Shown: piece after piece, positions 1-9,791 of the stretch
How positions within the stretch are numbered: position 1 is the stretch's first letter
Layout: each line of letters begins with the position of its first letter
Assembly: GCA_020851015.1 (NCBI GenBank)
Contig: JADZDN010000047.1
Span: 1 to 23,307, forward strand
DNA from: Alphaproteobacteria bacterium
Lineage (GTDB): Bacteria > Pseudomonadota > Alphaproteobacteria > JAEULC01
Length of the DNA stretch: 23,307 bases
Direction: 5' to 3'
Notes under the pieces: generated by a model
Databases searched by the model: none
The model's input: the letters and a program-made list of their open reading frames with translations, nothing else
What the model was told of the DNA's origin: nothing
Made by a program: the position numbers and the translations under genes

Positions 1-2
1 AC

Positions 3-1247
3 GTGCTGTCCTTCGACATGGGCGGCACCACGGCCAAGATCTGCGTGATCGACGATTTCACGCCGCAGACCGCGCGCGGCTTCGAGGTGGCGCGCATCTA
101 CCGCTTCAAGAAGGGCAGCGGCCTGCCGTTGCGCATCCCGGTGATCGAGATGGTCGAGATCGGCGCGGGCGGCGGCTCGATCGCATCGATCGACGCGCTG
201 GGCCGCATCGCCGTGGGCCCGGAGAGCGCGGCGTCCGAGCCGGGTCCCGCCTGCTACGGGCTGGGCGGCACCGAGCCGACCGTGACCGACGCCGACGTGG
301 TGCTCGGCCGCATCGACGCGGCGCGGTTCTCGGGCGGGCGCGTCAAGCTGGATCCGCCCGCGGCGGGCGCCGCGCTCGAGCGCGTGGTGGGGCAGAAGAT
401 GGGGCTCGACCGTCCCCTCGCCGCCTTCGCGGTCAGCGAGATGGTCGACACCAACATGGCCAATGCCGCGCGCATCCACGCGATCGAAAGCGGCAAGGAG
501 CTGGAGAGCCGCACCCTGATCGCGTTCGGCGGCGCGGCGCCGCTGCACGCCGCGCGCGTCGCCGAGAAGCTGGGCATCGACCGCGTGGTGATCCCCTCGG
601 CCGCGGGCGTGGGCTCCTGCGTCGGCTTCCTGCGCGCGCCCACGGCCTTCGAGGTGGTGCGCAGCCACTACCAGCGCCTGGCCGACTTCGACCACCGCGG
701 CGCCAACAAGGTGATCGACGAGATGCGCGCGGAAGCGGAGCACGCCGTGCGCCTGGCCGCGCCGCAGGCGAAGCTCGAGGAGCGCCGCATCGCCTACATG
801 CGCTATGTCGGCCAGGGCACCGAGATCGTCGTGCCGCTGGAGAACCGTCCCTTCGGGCTGGACGGCCAGGACGTGCTGCGCAAGTCGTTCGAGGACGCCT
901 ACAGCAAGCAGTACAACCGCATCGTGCCGGGCTCGGCGATCGAACTGATCAGCTTCGGCGTCACCGTGACCGCCCCCGCCCGCTTTGCGGAAGCGGCAGC
1001 GTCGGAGGCCGCCGCGCACGCGGCGACGCCGGCGGCCACCGCGCGCGCCTTCGACCCGGACCGCGCGGCCGCGATCGAGGTGCCGATGTACCGCCGCGAG
1101 GATCTGCGCCCCGGCGCGCGCGTCCCCGGCCCCGCGCTCATCTCCGAGCCCCAGACCACGGCCGTGGTATCGTCGCGGTTCGATGCGATCATCAACCGCT
1201 TCGGCCATATCGAACTGCATCGCCGCGACGCGGCGAAGGGAGCATGA
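3..1247 (+). CDS. hyuA: Hydantoinase A / oxoprolinase A subunit, 3' part (5' end outside window)
   Basis: C-terminal 414 residues of a HyuA-family protein; the family usually runs near 680-700 residues, so roughly 270 N-terminal residues lie upstream of the window. The reading frame is open to the left edge, and the GTG at position 3 is simply the first possible start inside the window, not a real start. Visible family signatures are the actin-like phosphate loop FDMGGTTAKI, the glycine-rich VEIGAGGGSIA, and GPESAASEPGPACYG. Family members form the ATP-binding subunit that phosphorylates amide or ketone substrates (hydantoins, 5-oxoproline, acetone, acetophenone) for the partner B subunit. 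The stop lies 4 nt before hyuB, so the two are almost certainly co-transcribed. The substrate cannot be told from sequence. Confidence 0.93.
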   Translation: MLSFDMGGTTAKICVIDDFTPQTARGFEVARIYRFKKGSGLPLRIPVIEMVEIGAGGGSIASIDALGRIAVGPESAASEPGPACYGLGGTEPTVTDADVVLGRIDAARFSGGRVKLDPPAAGAALERVVGQKMGLDRPLAAFAVSEMVDTNMANAARIHAIESGKELESRTLIAFGGAAPLHAARVAEKLGIDRVVIPSAAGVGSCVGFLRAPTAFEVVRSHYQRLADFDHRGANKVIDEMRAEAEHAVRLAAPQAKLEERRIAYMRYVGQGTEIVVPLENRPFGLDGQDVLRKSFEDAYSKQYNRIVPGSAIELISFGVTVTAPARFAEAAASEAAAHAATPAATARAFDPDRAAAIEVPMYRREDLRPGARVPGPALISEPQTTAVVSSRFDAIINRFGHIELHRRDAAKGA

Positions 1248-1251
1248 AGCC

Positions 1252-3003
1252 ATGACAGCGGCCCATCACGCCCTTTCCGGCCTCTATCGCCAGATCATGT
1301 GGAACCGGCTGATCGCGGTGGTCGAGGAGCAGGCCAAGGCGCTGATGCGCACGGCCTTCTCGACCTCCGTGCGCGAGTCCGGCGATCTGTCGGCCGGCGT
1401 GTTCGACCGCCGCGGGCGCATGGTGGCCCAGGCCGTCACCGGCACGCCGGGCCATGTCAACTCGATGGCCAACGCGGTCGGGCATTTCCTGAAGAAGTTC
1501 CCGATGGATTCGATGAAGCCAGGCGACCACTTCATCACCAACGACCCGTGGCTGAGCTCGGGGCATCTGCACGACATCACGGTCGTGACGCCGACCTTCG
1601 TCGAGGGGCGCAACATCGCGCTGTTCGCCGGCTCGATCCATGTCGTCGACATCGGCGGGCGCGGTTTCGGGCCGGACGGCAGGCAGGTCTACGAGGAAGG
1701 CATCTTCATCCCGATCATGGCGCTGGCGCGCGAAGGCAAGATGAACGACGACCTGCTAGAGATGGTGCGCCACAACGTGCGCGAGCAGGACCAGGTGCTG
1801 GGCGACATCTTCTCCTGCGCGGCGTCGAACGAGGAAGGCGCGCGCTGCCTGGTGCAGATGATGCGCGAATATTCCATCACCGACATCGAGGCGCTGGCCG
1901 ACTACATCATCGACAGCTCGCGCCAGACGATGCTGGAGCGCATCGCCAAGCTGAAGCCCGGCACCTATCGCGGAAAGCTGGGCATGGACGGCTACGAGAA
2001 GCCGATCACGCTCGCTGCCGCCGTGACGATCAAGCCGGACGGCATCCTGGTCGACTACGCCGGCACCTCGTCCGCCAGCCAGTTCGGCATCAACGTGGTG
2101 CTGAACTACACCCAGGCCTATACCAGCTTCGGCATCAACTGCATCATCGGCGGCGACATCCCCAACAACTACGGCTCGCTGTCGGTTGTGGAGACGGTGG
2201 CGCCCAGGGGCTGCATCCTCAACGTCGAGCATCCCGCGCCGGTCGCCATGCGCCATGCGATCGGCCATTGCCTGCCCGACCTCGTGTTCGCCTGCCTGGA
2301 CCAGGCCATGCCCGGCGCGGTGCCGGCCCAGAGCTCGGCCAGCCTGTGGAACCCGACGTTCCGCGGCGGCGAGTTCGCGGTCGATCCCGGCGAGGTGGCG
2401 GCGGCCGGCGGCAACCTGCGCAAGTTCGACGTGCTGAGCTTCCACGCCGGCGGCATGGGCGCCAGGCCGACCAAGGACGGGCTGGGCGCCACCGCCTTTC
2501 CCAGCGGCGTGCGCACGATCGCCGTGGAGATCACGGAAAGCATCTCGCCCCTCGTCTTCTGGCGCAAGGAACTGCGCCAGGACACTGGCGGCCCCGGCAA
2601 GATGCGCGGCGGACCGGGCCATCGGCTGATCGTCGGGACGATCGACGAGGCGCCGTTCAGCATTTTCCTCACCGCCGAGCGGATCGACAACCCGCCCCAG
2701 GGCCTGAACGGCGGCCACCCCGGCGGCGCGGCCAAGGTCGGCACGCGCGGCGGCAAGAAGATCAAGCCGAAGGGCCAGCAGACGATCGGCGCCGGCGATT
2801 CGGTAGTGCTGGAGATCTCGGGCGGCGGCGGCTACGGCGATCCGCTGGAGCGCGATCCGCAGCGTGTCGCCAACGACGTCCAGGCCGGGCTGGTGTCGAC
2901 GCGCCAGGCCCGCGACGTCTACGGCGTGGTGCTGCGGCGGGGACGCGCGGACGCCAAGGCGACCGAGCAGCGCCGCACGCAACTTCGCGAAATGCGCGCA
3001 TAA
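1252..3003 (+). CDS. hyuB: Hydantoinase B / oxoprolinase B subunit
   Basis: Intact 583-residue HyuB-family protein. The ATG at 1252 lies 4 nt after the hyuA stop and has an AAGGGA Shine-Dalgarno-like stretch about 10 nt upstream. The same frame is open further upstream to 985, but that part reads as arginine-rich shadow inside hyuA. Typical family segments include the N-terminal FSTSVRESGDLSAG, GDHFITNDPW, SGHLHDITVV, the central NVVLNYTQAY and a glycine-rich C-terminal GGGGYGDPLERDP. With HyuA it should form a cytosolic ATP-dependent hydrolase or carboxylase acting on a hydantoin, oxoproline or ketone. No gamma subunit or hydantoin racemase is adjacent, so an exact substrate assignment is not justified. 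Confidence 0.95.
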   Translation: MTAAHHALSGLYRQIMWNRLIAVVEEQAKALMRTAFSTSVRESGDLSAGVFDRRGRMVAQAVTGTPGHVNSMANAVGHFLKKFPMDSMKPGDHFITNDPWLSSGHLHDITVVTPTFVEGRNIALFAGSIHVVDIGGRGFGPDGRQVYEEGIFIPIMALAREGKMNDDLLEMVRHNVREQDQVLGDIFSCAASNEEGARCLVQMMREYSITDIEALADYIIDSSRQTMLERIAKLKPGTYRGKLGMDGYEKPITLAAAVTIKPDGILVDYAGTSSASQFGINVVLNYTQAYTSFGINCIIGGDIPNNYGSLSVVETVAPRGCILNVEHPAPVAMRHAIGHCLPDLVFACLDQAMPGAVPAQSSASLWNPTFRGGEFAVDPGEVAAAGGNLRKFDVLSFHAGGMGARPTKDGLGATAFPSGVRTIAVEITESISPLVFWRKELRQDTGGPGKMRGGPGHRLIVGTIDEAPFSIFLTAERIDNPPQGLNGGHPGGAAKVGTRGGKKIKPKGQQTIGAGDSVVLEISGGGGYGDPLERDPQRVANDVQAGLVSTRQARDVYGVVLRRGRADAKATEQRRTQLREMRA

Positions 3004-3080
3004 TTTTATTTACAGCAATCAACCATGTGCAGCGGCATGGTATTTGGCGACCGGAACCGCTGCCCTTAAGGTATTCGAAA

Positions 3081-3102
3081 CCAATACTTTCGATGGTATT
3101 GG
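3081..3102. promoter_or_regulatory. Inverted repeat upstream of the histidine kinase gene
   Basis: CCAATAC (3081-3087) and GTATTGG (3096-3102) form a perfect 7-bp inverted repeat around an 8-nt spacer. A further GTATT at 3071-3075 lies just upstream. The block sits in the 154-bp gap between hyuB and the kinase, about 56 bp before the kinase start, and is AT-rich compared with its surroundings. It could be an operator or a weak leader hairpin; nothing shows which. Confidence 0.35.
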
Positions 3103-3157
3103 GGCCGGCGGGACGCCCAGGCCCCAACAGCGCGCTTTCGCCGGCCGGGAGACAACC

Positions 3158-4357
<1,200 letters not shown>

Positions 4358-4385
4358 TGCGCTTGCGCGGCGCCAGATCGCGCGG

Positions 4386-5555
4386 TCAGGCCCAGTCCAC
4401 GTAGGGGCCGAGCCCCCGCTTCTTGATCTGGCCGCCGATGACGGCGCGCTGGATCTCCGAGGTGCCTTCCCAGATGCGGTCGACGCGGATGTCGCGGTAG
4501 AGGCGCTCGACCGGGTTCTCGCGCATATAGCCGCGGCCGCCCAGGATCTGCAGCGCGCGGTCCACCACGCGGCCGGCCATCTCGGACGCGTATAGCTTCA
4601 CGGCCGAGGCGCGCGCGTGCACCAGCTTGCGGTCGAGCCCGCGGTCGATCTCCCAGGCGACGCGGTAGATCATGCTCTTGGCGGCCATGATCTCCACCGC
4701 CATGTCGGCGATCATGAACTCCACCGCCTGGAAATCCCGGATCGGTCGATCGAACTGCACGCGCTCGGAGGCGTATTTGTTGGCGACCTCGGCGGCGCGG
4801 ATGGCCGCACCCAGGCAGTTGGCGGCGATCTGCAGCCGCGCCTCGACGAACCAGTCCTTGGTAAGATCGAATCCGCCGCCGACCCGGCCCAGCACCTTGT
4901 CCTCGCCCAACGCCACGTGGTCGCACCCGACTTCCGGGTGCTCGAACACGTAGTTGTGCATGAACTTGGGGATGCGCTTGACGCGGATGCCCGGCAGGTT
5001 CTTGTCCACCAGGAACAGGGTCGGCTTGGCGGGATCGCCGTCGACATGCGCGTGCACGATCAGGTAGTCGGCGACGTCGCCGGAAGTGACGAACCATTTC
5101 TCGCCGCTGAGGTAGTAGCGGCCGTCGCGCCAGTCGGCCCGCGTCTGCACGCGGCGGGGGTCCGATCCGGCTCCTTCCTCGGTGATGGCGAAGGCGCTGC
5201 GCCGCTTGCCCTGGCAGCTCGGCACCAGGTAGTCGCGGATTTGCTGCGCCGTGCCGTACTTCAGCGCCACGGCCGGGTGCCAGGCGGCCGCCCACAGCCC
5301 GCCGGTCGCCTTGCCCAGCTCCTCGTTCACCAGCGACTGCTGGAAGATCGACAGGCCCTGCCCGCCGTGCTCGCGCGCCTGGTTGATCGCGTTGAATCCG
5401 TGATCCACCACCGCCTGTTTCAGCTTCGCCTTGGTCGAGTCCGGCAGGTGGCCGTTCAACTCGAGCTCTTCTTCGAGGGGGAACAGCACGGTCTCGGCGA
5501 AGCGGCGCGCGCGCGCCTTCAGCTCCAGGTCCGGCTTGGCGATCGTCAGGTCCAT
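4386..5555 (-). CDS. Acyl-CoA dehydrogenase
   Basis: 389-residue FAD-dependent acyl-CoA dehydrogenase of normal family length. The start is the ATG at 5555, which overlaps the upstream synthetase stop by one base (TGATG), pointing to translational coupling. The same frame stays open upstream to 6716 but is shadow inside the synthetase gene. Visible motifs are the flavin-binding AFAITEEGAGSDP, the C-terminal LGGRGYMRENPVERLYRD, and IWEGTSEIQR, whose Glu363 aligns with the catalytic base of short/medium-chain enzymes. It should introduce the alpha,beta double bond into an acyl-CoA and pass electrons to ETF. It is the last gene of the crotonase-synthetase-dehydrogenase operon. Chain-length preference is unknown. 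Confidence 0.95.
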   Translation of the reverse strand: MDLTIAKPDLELKARARRFAETVLFPLEEELELNGHLPDSTKAKLKQAVVDHGFNAINQAREHGGQGLSIFQQSLVNEELGKATGGLWAAAWHPAVALKYGTAQQIRDYLVPSCQGKRRSAFAITEEGAGSDPRRVQTRADWRDGRYYLSGEKWFVTSGDVADYLIVHAHVDGDPAKPTLFLVDKNLPGIRVKRIPKFMHNYVFEHPEVGCDHVALGEDKVLGRVGGGFDLTKDWFVEARLQIAANCLGAAIRAAEVANKYASERVQFDRPIRDFQAVEFMIADMAVEIMAAKSMIYRVAWEIDRGLDRKLVHARASAVKLYASEMAGRVVDRALQILGGRGYMRENPVERLYRDIRVDRIWEGTSEIQRAVIGGQIKKRGLGPYVDWA

Positions 5556-7648
5556 CACGGCTTCTCCCGCGCGGCGCGCGGCACGACGACCGCGTCCACC
5601 GCGACCGCGCCGCCGGGCCCGGCGATCACCGGGTTGGCGTCGATCTCGGCCACCAGGTCGGCCAGGTCGGCGGCCATCGCCGAGAAAGCGGCGATCGTCC
5701 GGCAGAGCTTGTCGATATCGCTTGCCTTCCGCCCGCGCGCCCCTGCCAGCAGGCGCTTCACCGGCGCCAGGCGCTCGATCGCGCGGCGCGCCGTGGCGGC
5801 ATCGAACGGCGCCAGCTCGTGCGTCACGCTCTTCAGCACCTCCACCAGGATGCCGCCGGCGCCGATCACCACGACCGGGCCGAACTGCGGGTCGACGCTC
5901 ATGCCCAGCATGATCTCGACGCCGCTGTCCGCCATCGGCGCCACCAGCACGCGAGGTCCCAGCCGGCCGGCCAGATCGGCATGGGCGGCGCGCACCGCCG
6001 CCGCATCCGCCAGCTTCAGCCGCACGCCGTCGGCATCGGTCTTGTGCAGCACGCCCGGCGCCGCGGTCTTGAGAACGACCGGAAAGCCCAGTTCCGCCGC
6101 CGCTTTCTCCGCCGCCGCCGCGCTGTCGGCGATGCGATGCGGAATCGCTGCGATGCCGTAGTCGGCGAACAGCGCCAGCCCCTCGGCCTCGTCGAGCGCG
6201 CGCGGCTCGGCCAGGCGCTTCGCCCAGCGCGCGCGGGCGCCGGCGGGCAGCTTGGGCGGACTGCCGCGGCGCTCCGCCAGGAAATCGCGGTGATGCAGCA
6301 GGTGGCGCACCGATTTCAGCGCGGCGATCGAGCCGTCGATCACCGGCACGCCGATCGCGTCGAAGCGCGCGGCGATGTCGTCGTGGCGAAGCTGGGTGTA
6401 GCTGGTGGCGACGACGCTCGGCTTGGTCAGATGGCCCGACAGCAGCTTGTGCGCCTCGAGGAATCCCTCGTGCACGTAGTAGCCGGTGCGCAGATCGGCG
6501 AAATGCACCATGACGCCGGTGTCCGGGTCGTCGTGCAGCGCCTGGATGCAGTCGCGGAAGATGCCGACGAAGTCCTGCCCCGTGCCCCAGGCGTCGAGCG
6601 GGTTGCGCGCCTCGAGCCCGTAGTCCAGCCGCGCCGCCAGCTTGGCGCGCGTCGCGTCGCCGATCCGGGCGAAGGGCACGTCGAGCTCGGCCGCCAGGTC
6701 GGTGATCATCTCGCACTCCCCGCCGGAATCGAGGATGGCGCCCATGCCGCCCGGCGCGTATTTCCGTCCCTGCGCGAAGGTCAGCAGGCTCGCGCCCAAT
6801 TCATCCACCGTATCGACGCGGATCACCCCGTGGCGCCGGAACAGCGCGTCGTAGGCCGCGTCGTCGCCCGTCAGCGCGCCGGAATGGCCGAGCGCCATGC
6901 GCGCCGCCTCGGCCGACCGCCCGACCTTCAGCACGACCACCGGCACGCCGCGCTCGGCCGCCCGTTCCAGCGAGGCCACGAACTTCGCCGGATCGCGCAC
7001 CGTCTCGATGAACATGCCGATCACGCGCGTGCTGTCGAGTTCCAGCGCGTAGTCCATGTAGTCGGCGACCGTGGTCGCGATCTCCTGGCCCGGCGAGACG
7101 CAGATATTGAAGCGGAAGCGTGGATCGTTGTGCGCCAGGCAGCCGAAGATCGAGCCGGAATGGCTGATGAAGGCGATATGGCCCGGACGCGGCGCGCGAT
7201 TGGCCGGAAAACCGACCGCCCAGAACCCGGCCTCGTCGTTGTAGAAGCCCATGCAATTGCCGCCGCATGCCGCCATGCCGGCCGCCCTGGTCTTCGCCGC
7301 CATGCGTTGCAGCAGCGGTGGGTGGCTGTCGTTCTCCAGGTACAGGCTGCCGAGGATCGTGGCCGCCCGGGCGCCGTGCGCGATGGCCTCGTCGAGCGAC
7401 GCCTCGATCCGCGCATTGGCGACGCTCAGCACGACATGGTCGACCTTCTCCGGCAGCGCCGCCAGCGACGGGTAGCAGCGGAATCCTTCGACCTCCTCGT
7501 ATTTCGGATTGATCGGATAGACCGCGCCCTTGAAGCCGGACTTCTTCAACATGCGCAGCATGTCGTTGCCCGGCGAGTCGGCGCGCGGGCTGGCGCCGAT
7601 GAAAGCGGCCGAGCGGGGCGACATCAGGGGCGTGAGCGGATGGGTCAT
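5555..7648 (-). CDS. Acyl-CoA synthetase (ADP/NDP-forming), fused alpha-beta type
   Basis: 697-residue single-chain acyl-CoA synthetase of the succinyl-CoA-synthetase-like (ACD) superfamily. The N-terminal CoA-binding Rossmann domain (AAFIGASPRADSPGNDM; YPINPKYEEV) is followed by the flavodoxin-like ligase domain containing GHSGALTG, whose His255 is the predicted phosphohistidine. The C-terminal ATP-grasp part (GFPVVLKTAAPGVLHKTDAD; GILVEVLKSVTHELAPF) binds the nucleotide. The expected reaction is reversible: acyl-CoA + ADP + Pi to acid + ATP + CoA. Placement between a crotonase and an acyl-CoA dehydrogenase suggests activation of an exogenous carboxylic acid, or energy recovery from an acyl-CoA product. 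The ATG at 7648 lies 47 nt after the crotonase stop. Substrate unknown. Confidence 0.95.
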   Translation of the reverse strand: MTHPLTPLMSPRSAAFIGASPRADSPGNDMLRMLKKSGFKGAVYPINPKYEEVEGFRCYPSLAALPEKVDHVVLSVANARIEASLDEAIAHGARAATILGSLYLENDSHPPLLQRMAAKTRAAGMAACGGNCMGFYNDEAGFWAVGFPANRAPRPGHIAFISHSGSIFGCLAHNDPRFRFNICVSPGQEIATTVADYMDYALELDSTRVIGMFIETVRDPAKFVASLERAAERGVPVVVLKVGRSAEAARMALGHSGALTGDDAAYDALFRRHGVIRVDTVDELGASLLTFAQGRKYAPGGMGAILDSGGECEMITDLAAELDVPFARIGDATRAKLAARLDYGLEARNPLDAWGTGQDFVGIFRDCIQALHDDPDTGVMVHFADLRTGYYVHEGFLEAHKLLSGHLTKPSVVATSYTQLRHDDIAARFDAIGVPVIDGSIAALKSVRHLLHHRDFLAERRGSPPKLPAGARARWAKRLAEPRALDEAEGLALFADYGIAAIPHRIADSAAAAEKAAAELGFPVVLKTAAPGVLHKTDADGVRLKLADAAAVRAAHADLAGRLGPRVLVAPMADSGVEIMLGMSVDPQFGPVVVIGAGGILVEVLKSVTHELAPFDAATARRAIERLAPVKRLLAGARGRKASDIDKLCRTIAAFSAMAADLADLVAEIDANPVIAGPGGAVAVDAVVVPRAAREKP

Positions 7649-7695
7649 GCTTGCTATCGGGCCGGGAGCCGGCGTTCAGGATCGCGACGTTGCGC

Positions 7696-8514
7696 TCAGG
7701 CCTTCTGCTTGAAGCGGGCATCGCGCCATTCGATCGCCGCCTTCAACCCCTGCTCCTTGCGGATGCGGTTGAACTCGGTGCGCTCCGGCCCGGCTCCGGC
7801 CTCGATCAGCGCGTCGATGTCCAGCGCCGCCAGCAGCGCCTGGCGCATGTTCTGCATCTCGTAGGTGCGGTTCAGCGCGCGCTTGGTCAGTTCGACCGAC
7901 AGCGGGGCTGCGGCCACCATGTCGCGCGCGATCTCCATGCCCTTGTCCATTTCCTTGCCGGCCGGCACGACGTGATTGACGATGCCCAGCGCCAGCGCGC
8001 GCTGGGCGTCGATCTTGTCGTTGCCGGTCAGCAGCAGTTCCTTGGCCGCCTTCGGGCCCACGAACCACGGCAGCAGCAGCGCGACCATGCCCGAGCCGAA
8101 GCGCACCTCGGGCTCGCCGAACCGCGTGCCCTCGGCCGCGACCGTGATGTCGCAGCTCAGCGCCATCTCGAACGCGCCGGCCAGGCAGAACCCGTGCGTC
8201 ACGGCGATGGTCGGCTTGGGGCAATCCCAGAACTGCATCAGGAAATTGAAATCGTATTCCAATACCGAACGCCACTGGCCGATGCCCTGGTAGTTCTTGG
8301 TGGCGGATTCCTTGAGGTCAAACCCCGCCGAGAAGGCGCGCCCCGCGCCGTGCAGCACGATCACCCGCACCTCGGGCGCCGCGGTGAAGCGCTTCATCGC
8401 CTCGGTCACTTCGGCCATCAGCACCGAGTTGAGCGCATTCAGCACATCGGGCCGATCCAGCGTGATGACCGCGATGCCGCCGTCCACGCGTGTCTTGATG
8501 CAGGTTTCCGCCAT
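7696..8514 (-). CDS. Enoyl-CoA hydratase/isomerase (crotonase family)
   Basis: 272-residue crotonase-fold protein. The two oxyanion-hole segments are AFSAGFDL (residues 60-67) and GFCLAGAFEM (108-117). Both hydratase glutamates appear present: Glu116 in AGAFEMALSCD and Glu136 in FGEPEVRFG, which favours a hydratase over a thioesterase or decarboxylase. The ATG at 8514 has an AAGGGA Shine-Dalgarno-like sequence about 7 nt upstream. It is the first gene of the three-gene minus-strand operon and is preceded by a candidate promoter. With the downstream dehydrogenase and synthetase it likely takes part in beta-oxidation of a particular acid; carnitinyl-CoA or short-chain enoyl-CoA dehydratase activity is possible but not shown. 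Confidence 0.95.
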   Translation of the reverse strand: MAETCIKTRVDGGIAVITLDRPDVLNALNSVLMAEVTEAMKRFTAAPEVRVIVLHGAGRAFSAGFDLKESATKNYQGIGQWRSVLEYDFNFLMQFWDCPKPTIAVTHGFCLAGAFEMALSCDITVAAEGTRFGEPEVRFGSGMVALLLPWFVGPKAAKELLLTGNDKIDAQRALALGIVNHVVPAGKEMDKGMEIARDMVAAAPLSVELTKRALNRTYEMQNMRQALLAALDIDALIEAGAGPERTEFNRIRKEQGLKAAIEWRDARFKQKA

Positions 8515-8538
8515 CGCCTTGTCCCTTGTTGAAATCCG

Positions 8539-8567
8539 ATCCTAGGGACCGGTCGTGAAGGGTGCAA
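8539..8567 (-). promoter_or_regulatory. Candidate sigma-70-type promoter of the acyl-CoA operon
   Basis: On the minus strand TTGCAC (8562-8567) and TAGGAT (8539-8544) are separated by exactly 17 bp. Each hexamer matches 4 of 6 consensus bases. Transcription would start near 8532, giving a leader of about 18 nt before the crotonase ATG. Read by eye only. Confidence 0.45.
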
Positions 8568-8676
8568 TGCGCGGAGCGACCGGGAACGGGCCGTCGGCGA
8601 CCCGGCCTTGTATCACCTGTCGATGCAGCCGGCGAGTTGCAGGCAATGCGCGATCGTCAGACCGCCGGGGGCGGCG

Positions 8677-9618
8677 TCAAACCACCACCGCCAGCAGGGA
8701 CGCGAGCGCGACCGCCGCGGCCGCGGCCGCCCACCAGGCACCGGCGTGCCCGAGCAGCGCGGAGCGACGACCGGTCCCATCGGCGATGCGGTTCCAGACC
8801 CGCGCGGGCGGAAGCCCATGGTCGGGAAGGCATTCGGCAAGCAGCGCGAGCTGCCCCTCCCACCGGTCGGCCGCGCCGCAATAGCGCGCATCGCGCTCGC
8901 GGCGGCGTTCGAACCCGCGGCGCGCCGCGCCGCGCAGGCTGCCGATCGCATACTCGGCCGCCACTAAATCGCGCCAGTCGGCGTTGTCGTGGCCGGCAAG
9001 ACAGCGCCCCATCTGGGCAAGACCTCGCCGTACCCAGCTCTTCGCGGTTCCGAGCTGCACGTCCAGCCGCCCTGCCAGCTCGCGATGCGTCAGTCCTTCG
9101 AAATACACCAGCGTGACCGACCGCCGGTGATTGATCGGCAGTTTCTCCAGGCAGGCCTTCACGCAGCGCGCCGCTTCGCTGCGCATCATCAGGCTGCACG
9201 CGTCGGGGCCGTCGAACGCGAGCCCTTCGGAATCCAGCCCGGTGCCGCCCTCGCGCCGGCGCTGCGTCATCTTTAGGGAAAGAGCGCGGTTGCGAACGAC
9301 GGTCACCAACCACGCGTAGGCGGCCCCCTTGGCCGGGTCGTACCGGTGCGCGGAGCGCCAGACGCGGATGAACGACTCCTGCAGCGCGTCCTCCGCCGCG
9401 TCGGCGGCGCCGAGAATCCCGCGCGCCACGGCGAGGAGTCGGCCGCCGGTCAGCTCGTAGAGCCGGGCGAACGCCCGCTCGTCGCCCTTGGCGGTTTCAG
9501 CCAGCAGCAGGGCAAGCGCGTCGGGCGGAGGAGAGAGCGCCGTCGCGTCCGTCGCCCACAGCGCGGCCGACGGACGGGCAAGATCGGAGCGATGCGCGAG
9601 GTTGACGATTTCCGCCAT
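8677..9618 (-). CDS. ECF RNA polymerase sigma factor fused to a truncated anti-sigma (RskA-like) membrane-anchored domain
   Basis: 313-residue protein with a strong GGAGGA Shine-Dalgarno before the ATG at 9618. Residues about 46-118 are sigma region 2 (DERAFARLYELTGGRLLAVA; AEDALQESFIRVW). Residues about 155-208 are region 4 (CLEKLPINHRRSVTLVYFEG, LTHRELAGRLDVQLGTAKSW). Ordinary ECF factors stop there. This one continues in frame with DWRDLVAAEYAIGSLRGAAR and EGQLALLAECLPDHGLPPAR, which resemble the cytoplasmic domain of RskA/SigK-type anti-sigma factors. It then has a hydrophobic segment (about 291-313, AWWAAAAAAVALASLLAVVV) and stops, with no periplasmic domain. It may be a tail-anchored, self-inhibited sigma factor, or a decayed sigma/anti-sigma pair. 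It is divergent from the ferritin-like gene. Confidence 0.88.
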   Translation of the reverse strand: MAEIVNLAHRSDLARPSAALWATDATALSPPPDALALLLAETAKGDERAFARLYELTGGRLLAVARGILGAADAAEDALQESFIRVWRSAHRYDPAKGAAYAWLVTVVRNRALSLKMTQRRREGGTGLDSEGLAFDGPDACSLMMRSEAARCVKACLEKLPINHRRSVTLVYFEGLTHRELAGRLDVQLGTAKSWVRRGLAQMGRCLAGHDNADWRDLVAAEYAIGSLRGAARRGFERRRERDARYCGAADRWEGQLALLAECLPDHGLPPARVWNRIADGTGRRSALLGHAGAWWAAAAAAVALASLLAVVV

Positions 9619-9791
9619 GGCAACTCCTCCATTTCAGGACACTACCCCGAGTACGCGACATTGGATGCAGGCCGGCCAGCGCGGAGGGGCATGGCTGGCA
9701 TGCGACGGCAGAGCACCCAAATTGGGCCATCCAGGGGTTCCAGAGGGCAGCAGGTGACGCTTCGTCGCTTGTCCCTCCCAAGGAGAAACCC

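Noticed and set aside
985..1251. Upstream extension of hyuB inside hyuA
   Set aside because: Arg/Pro-rich shadow in another frame; the family N-terminus begins at the ATG at 1252.
5556..6716. Long in-frame extension of the acyl-CoA dehydrogenase
   Set aside because: Lies inside the synthetase gene and has low-complexity Arg/Gly/Ala composition; the ATG at 5555 gives the normal family length.
9619..9791. ECF-type promoter (GGAAC on the minus strand, TGCATCC and similar) between the sigma and ferritin-like genes
   Set aside because: No -35/-10 pair with convincing spacing; the GGAAC has no matching -10, and no motif is shared by both divergent genes.
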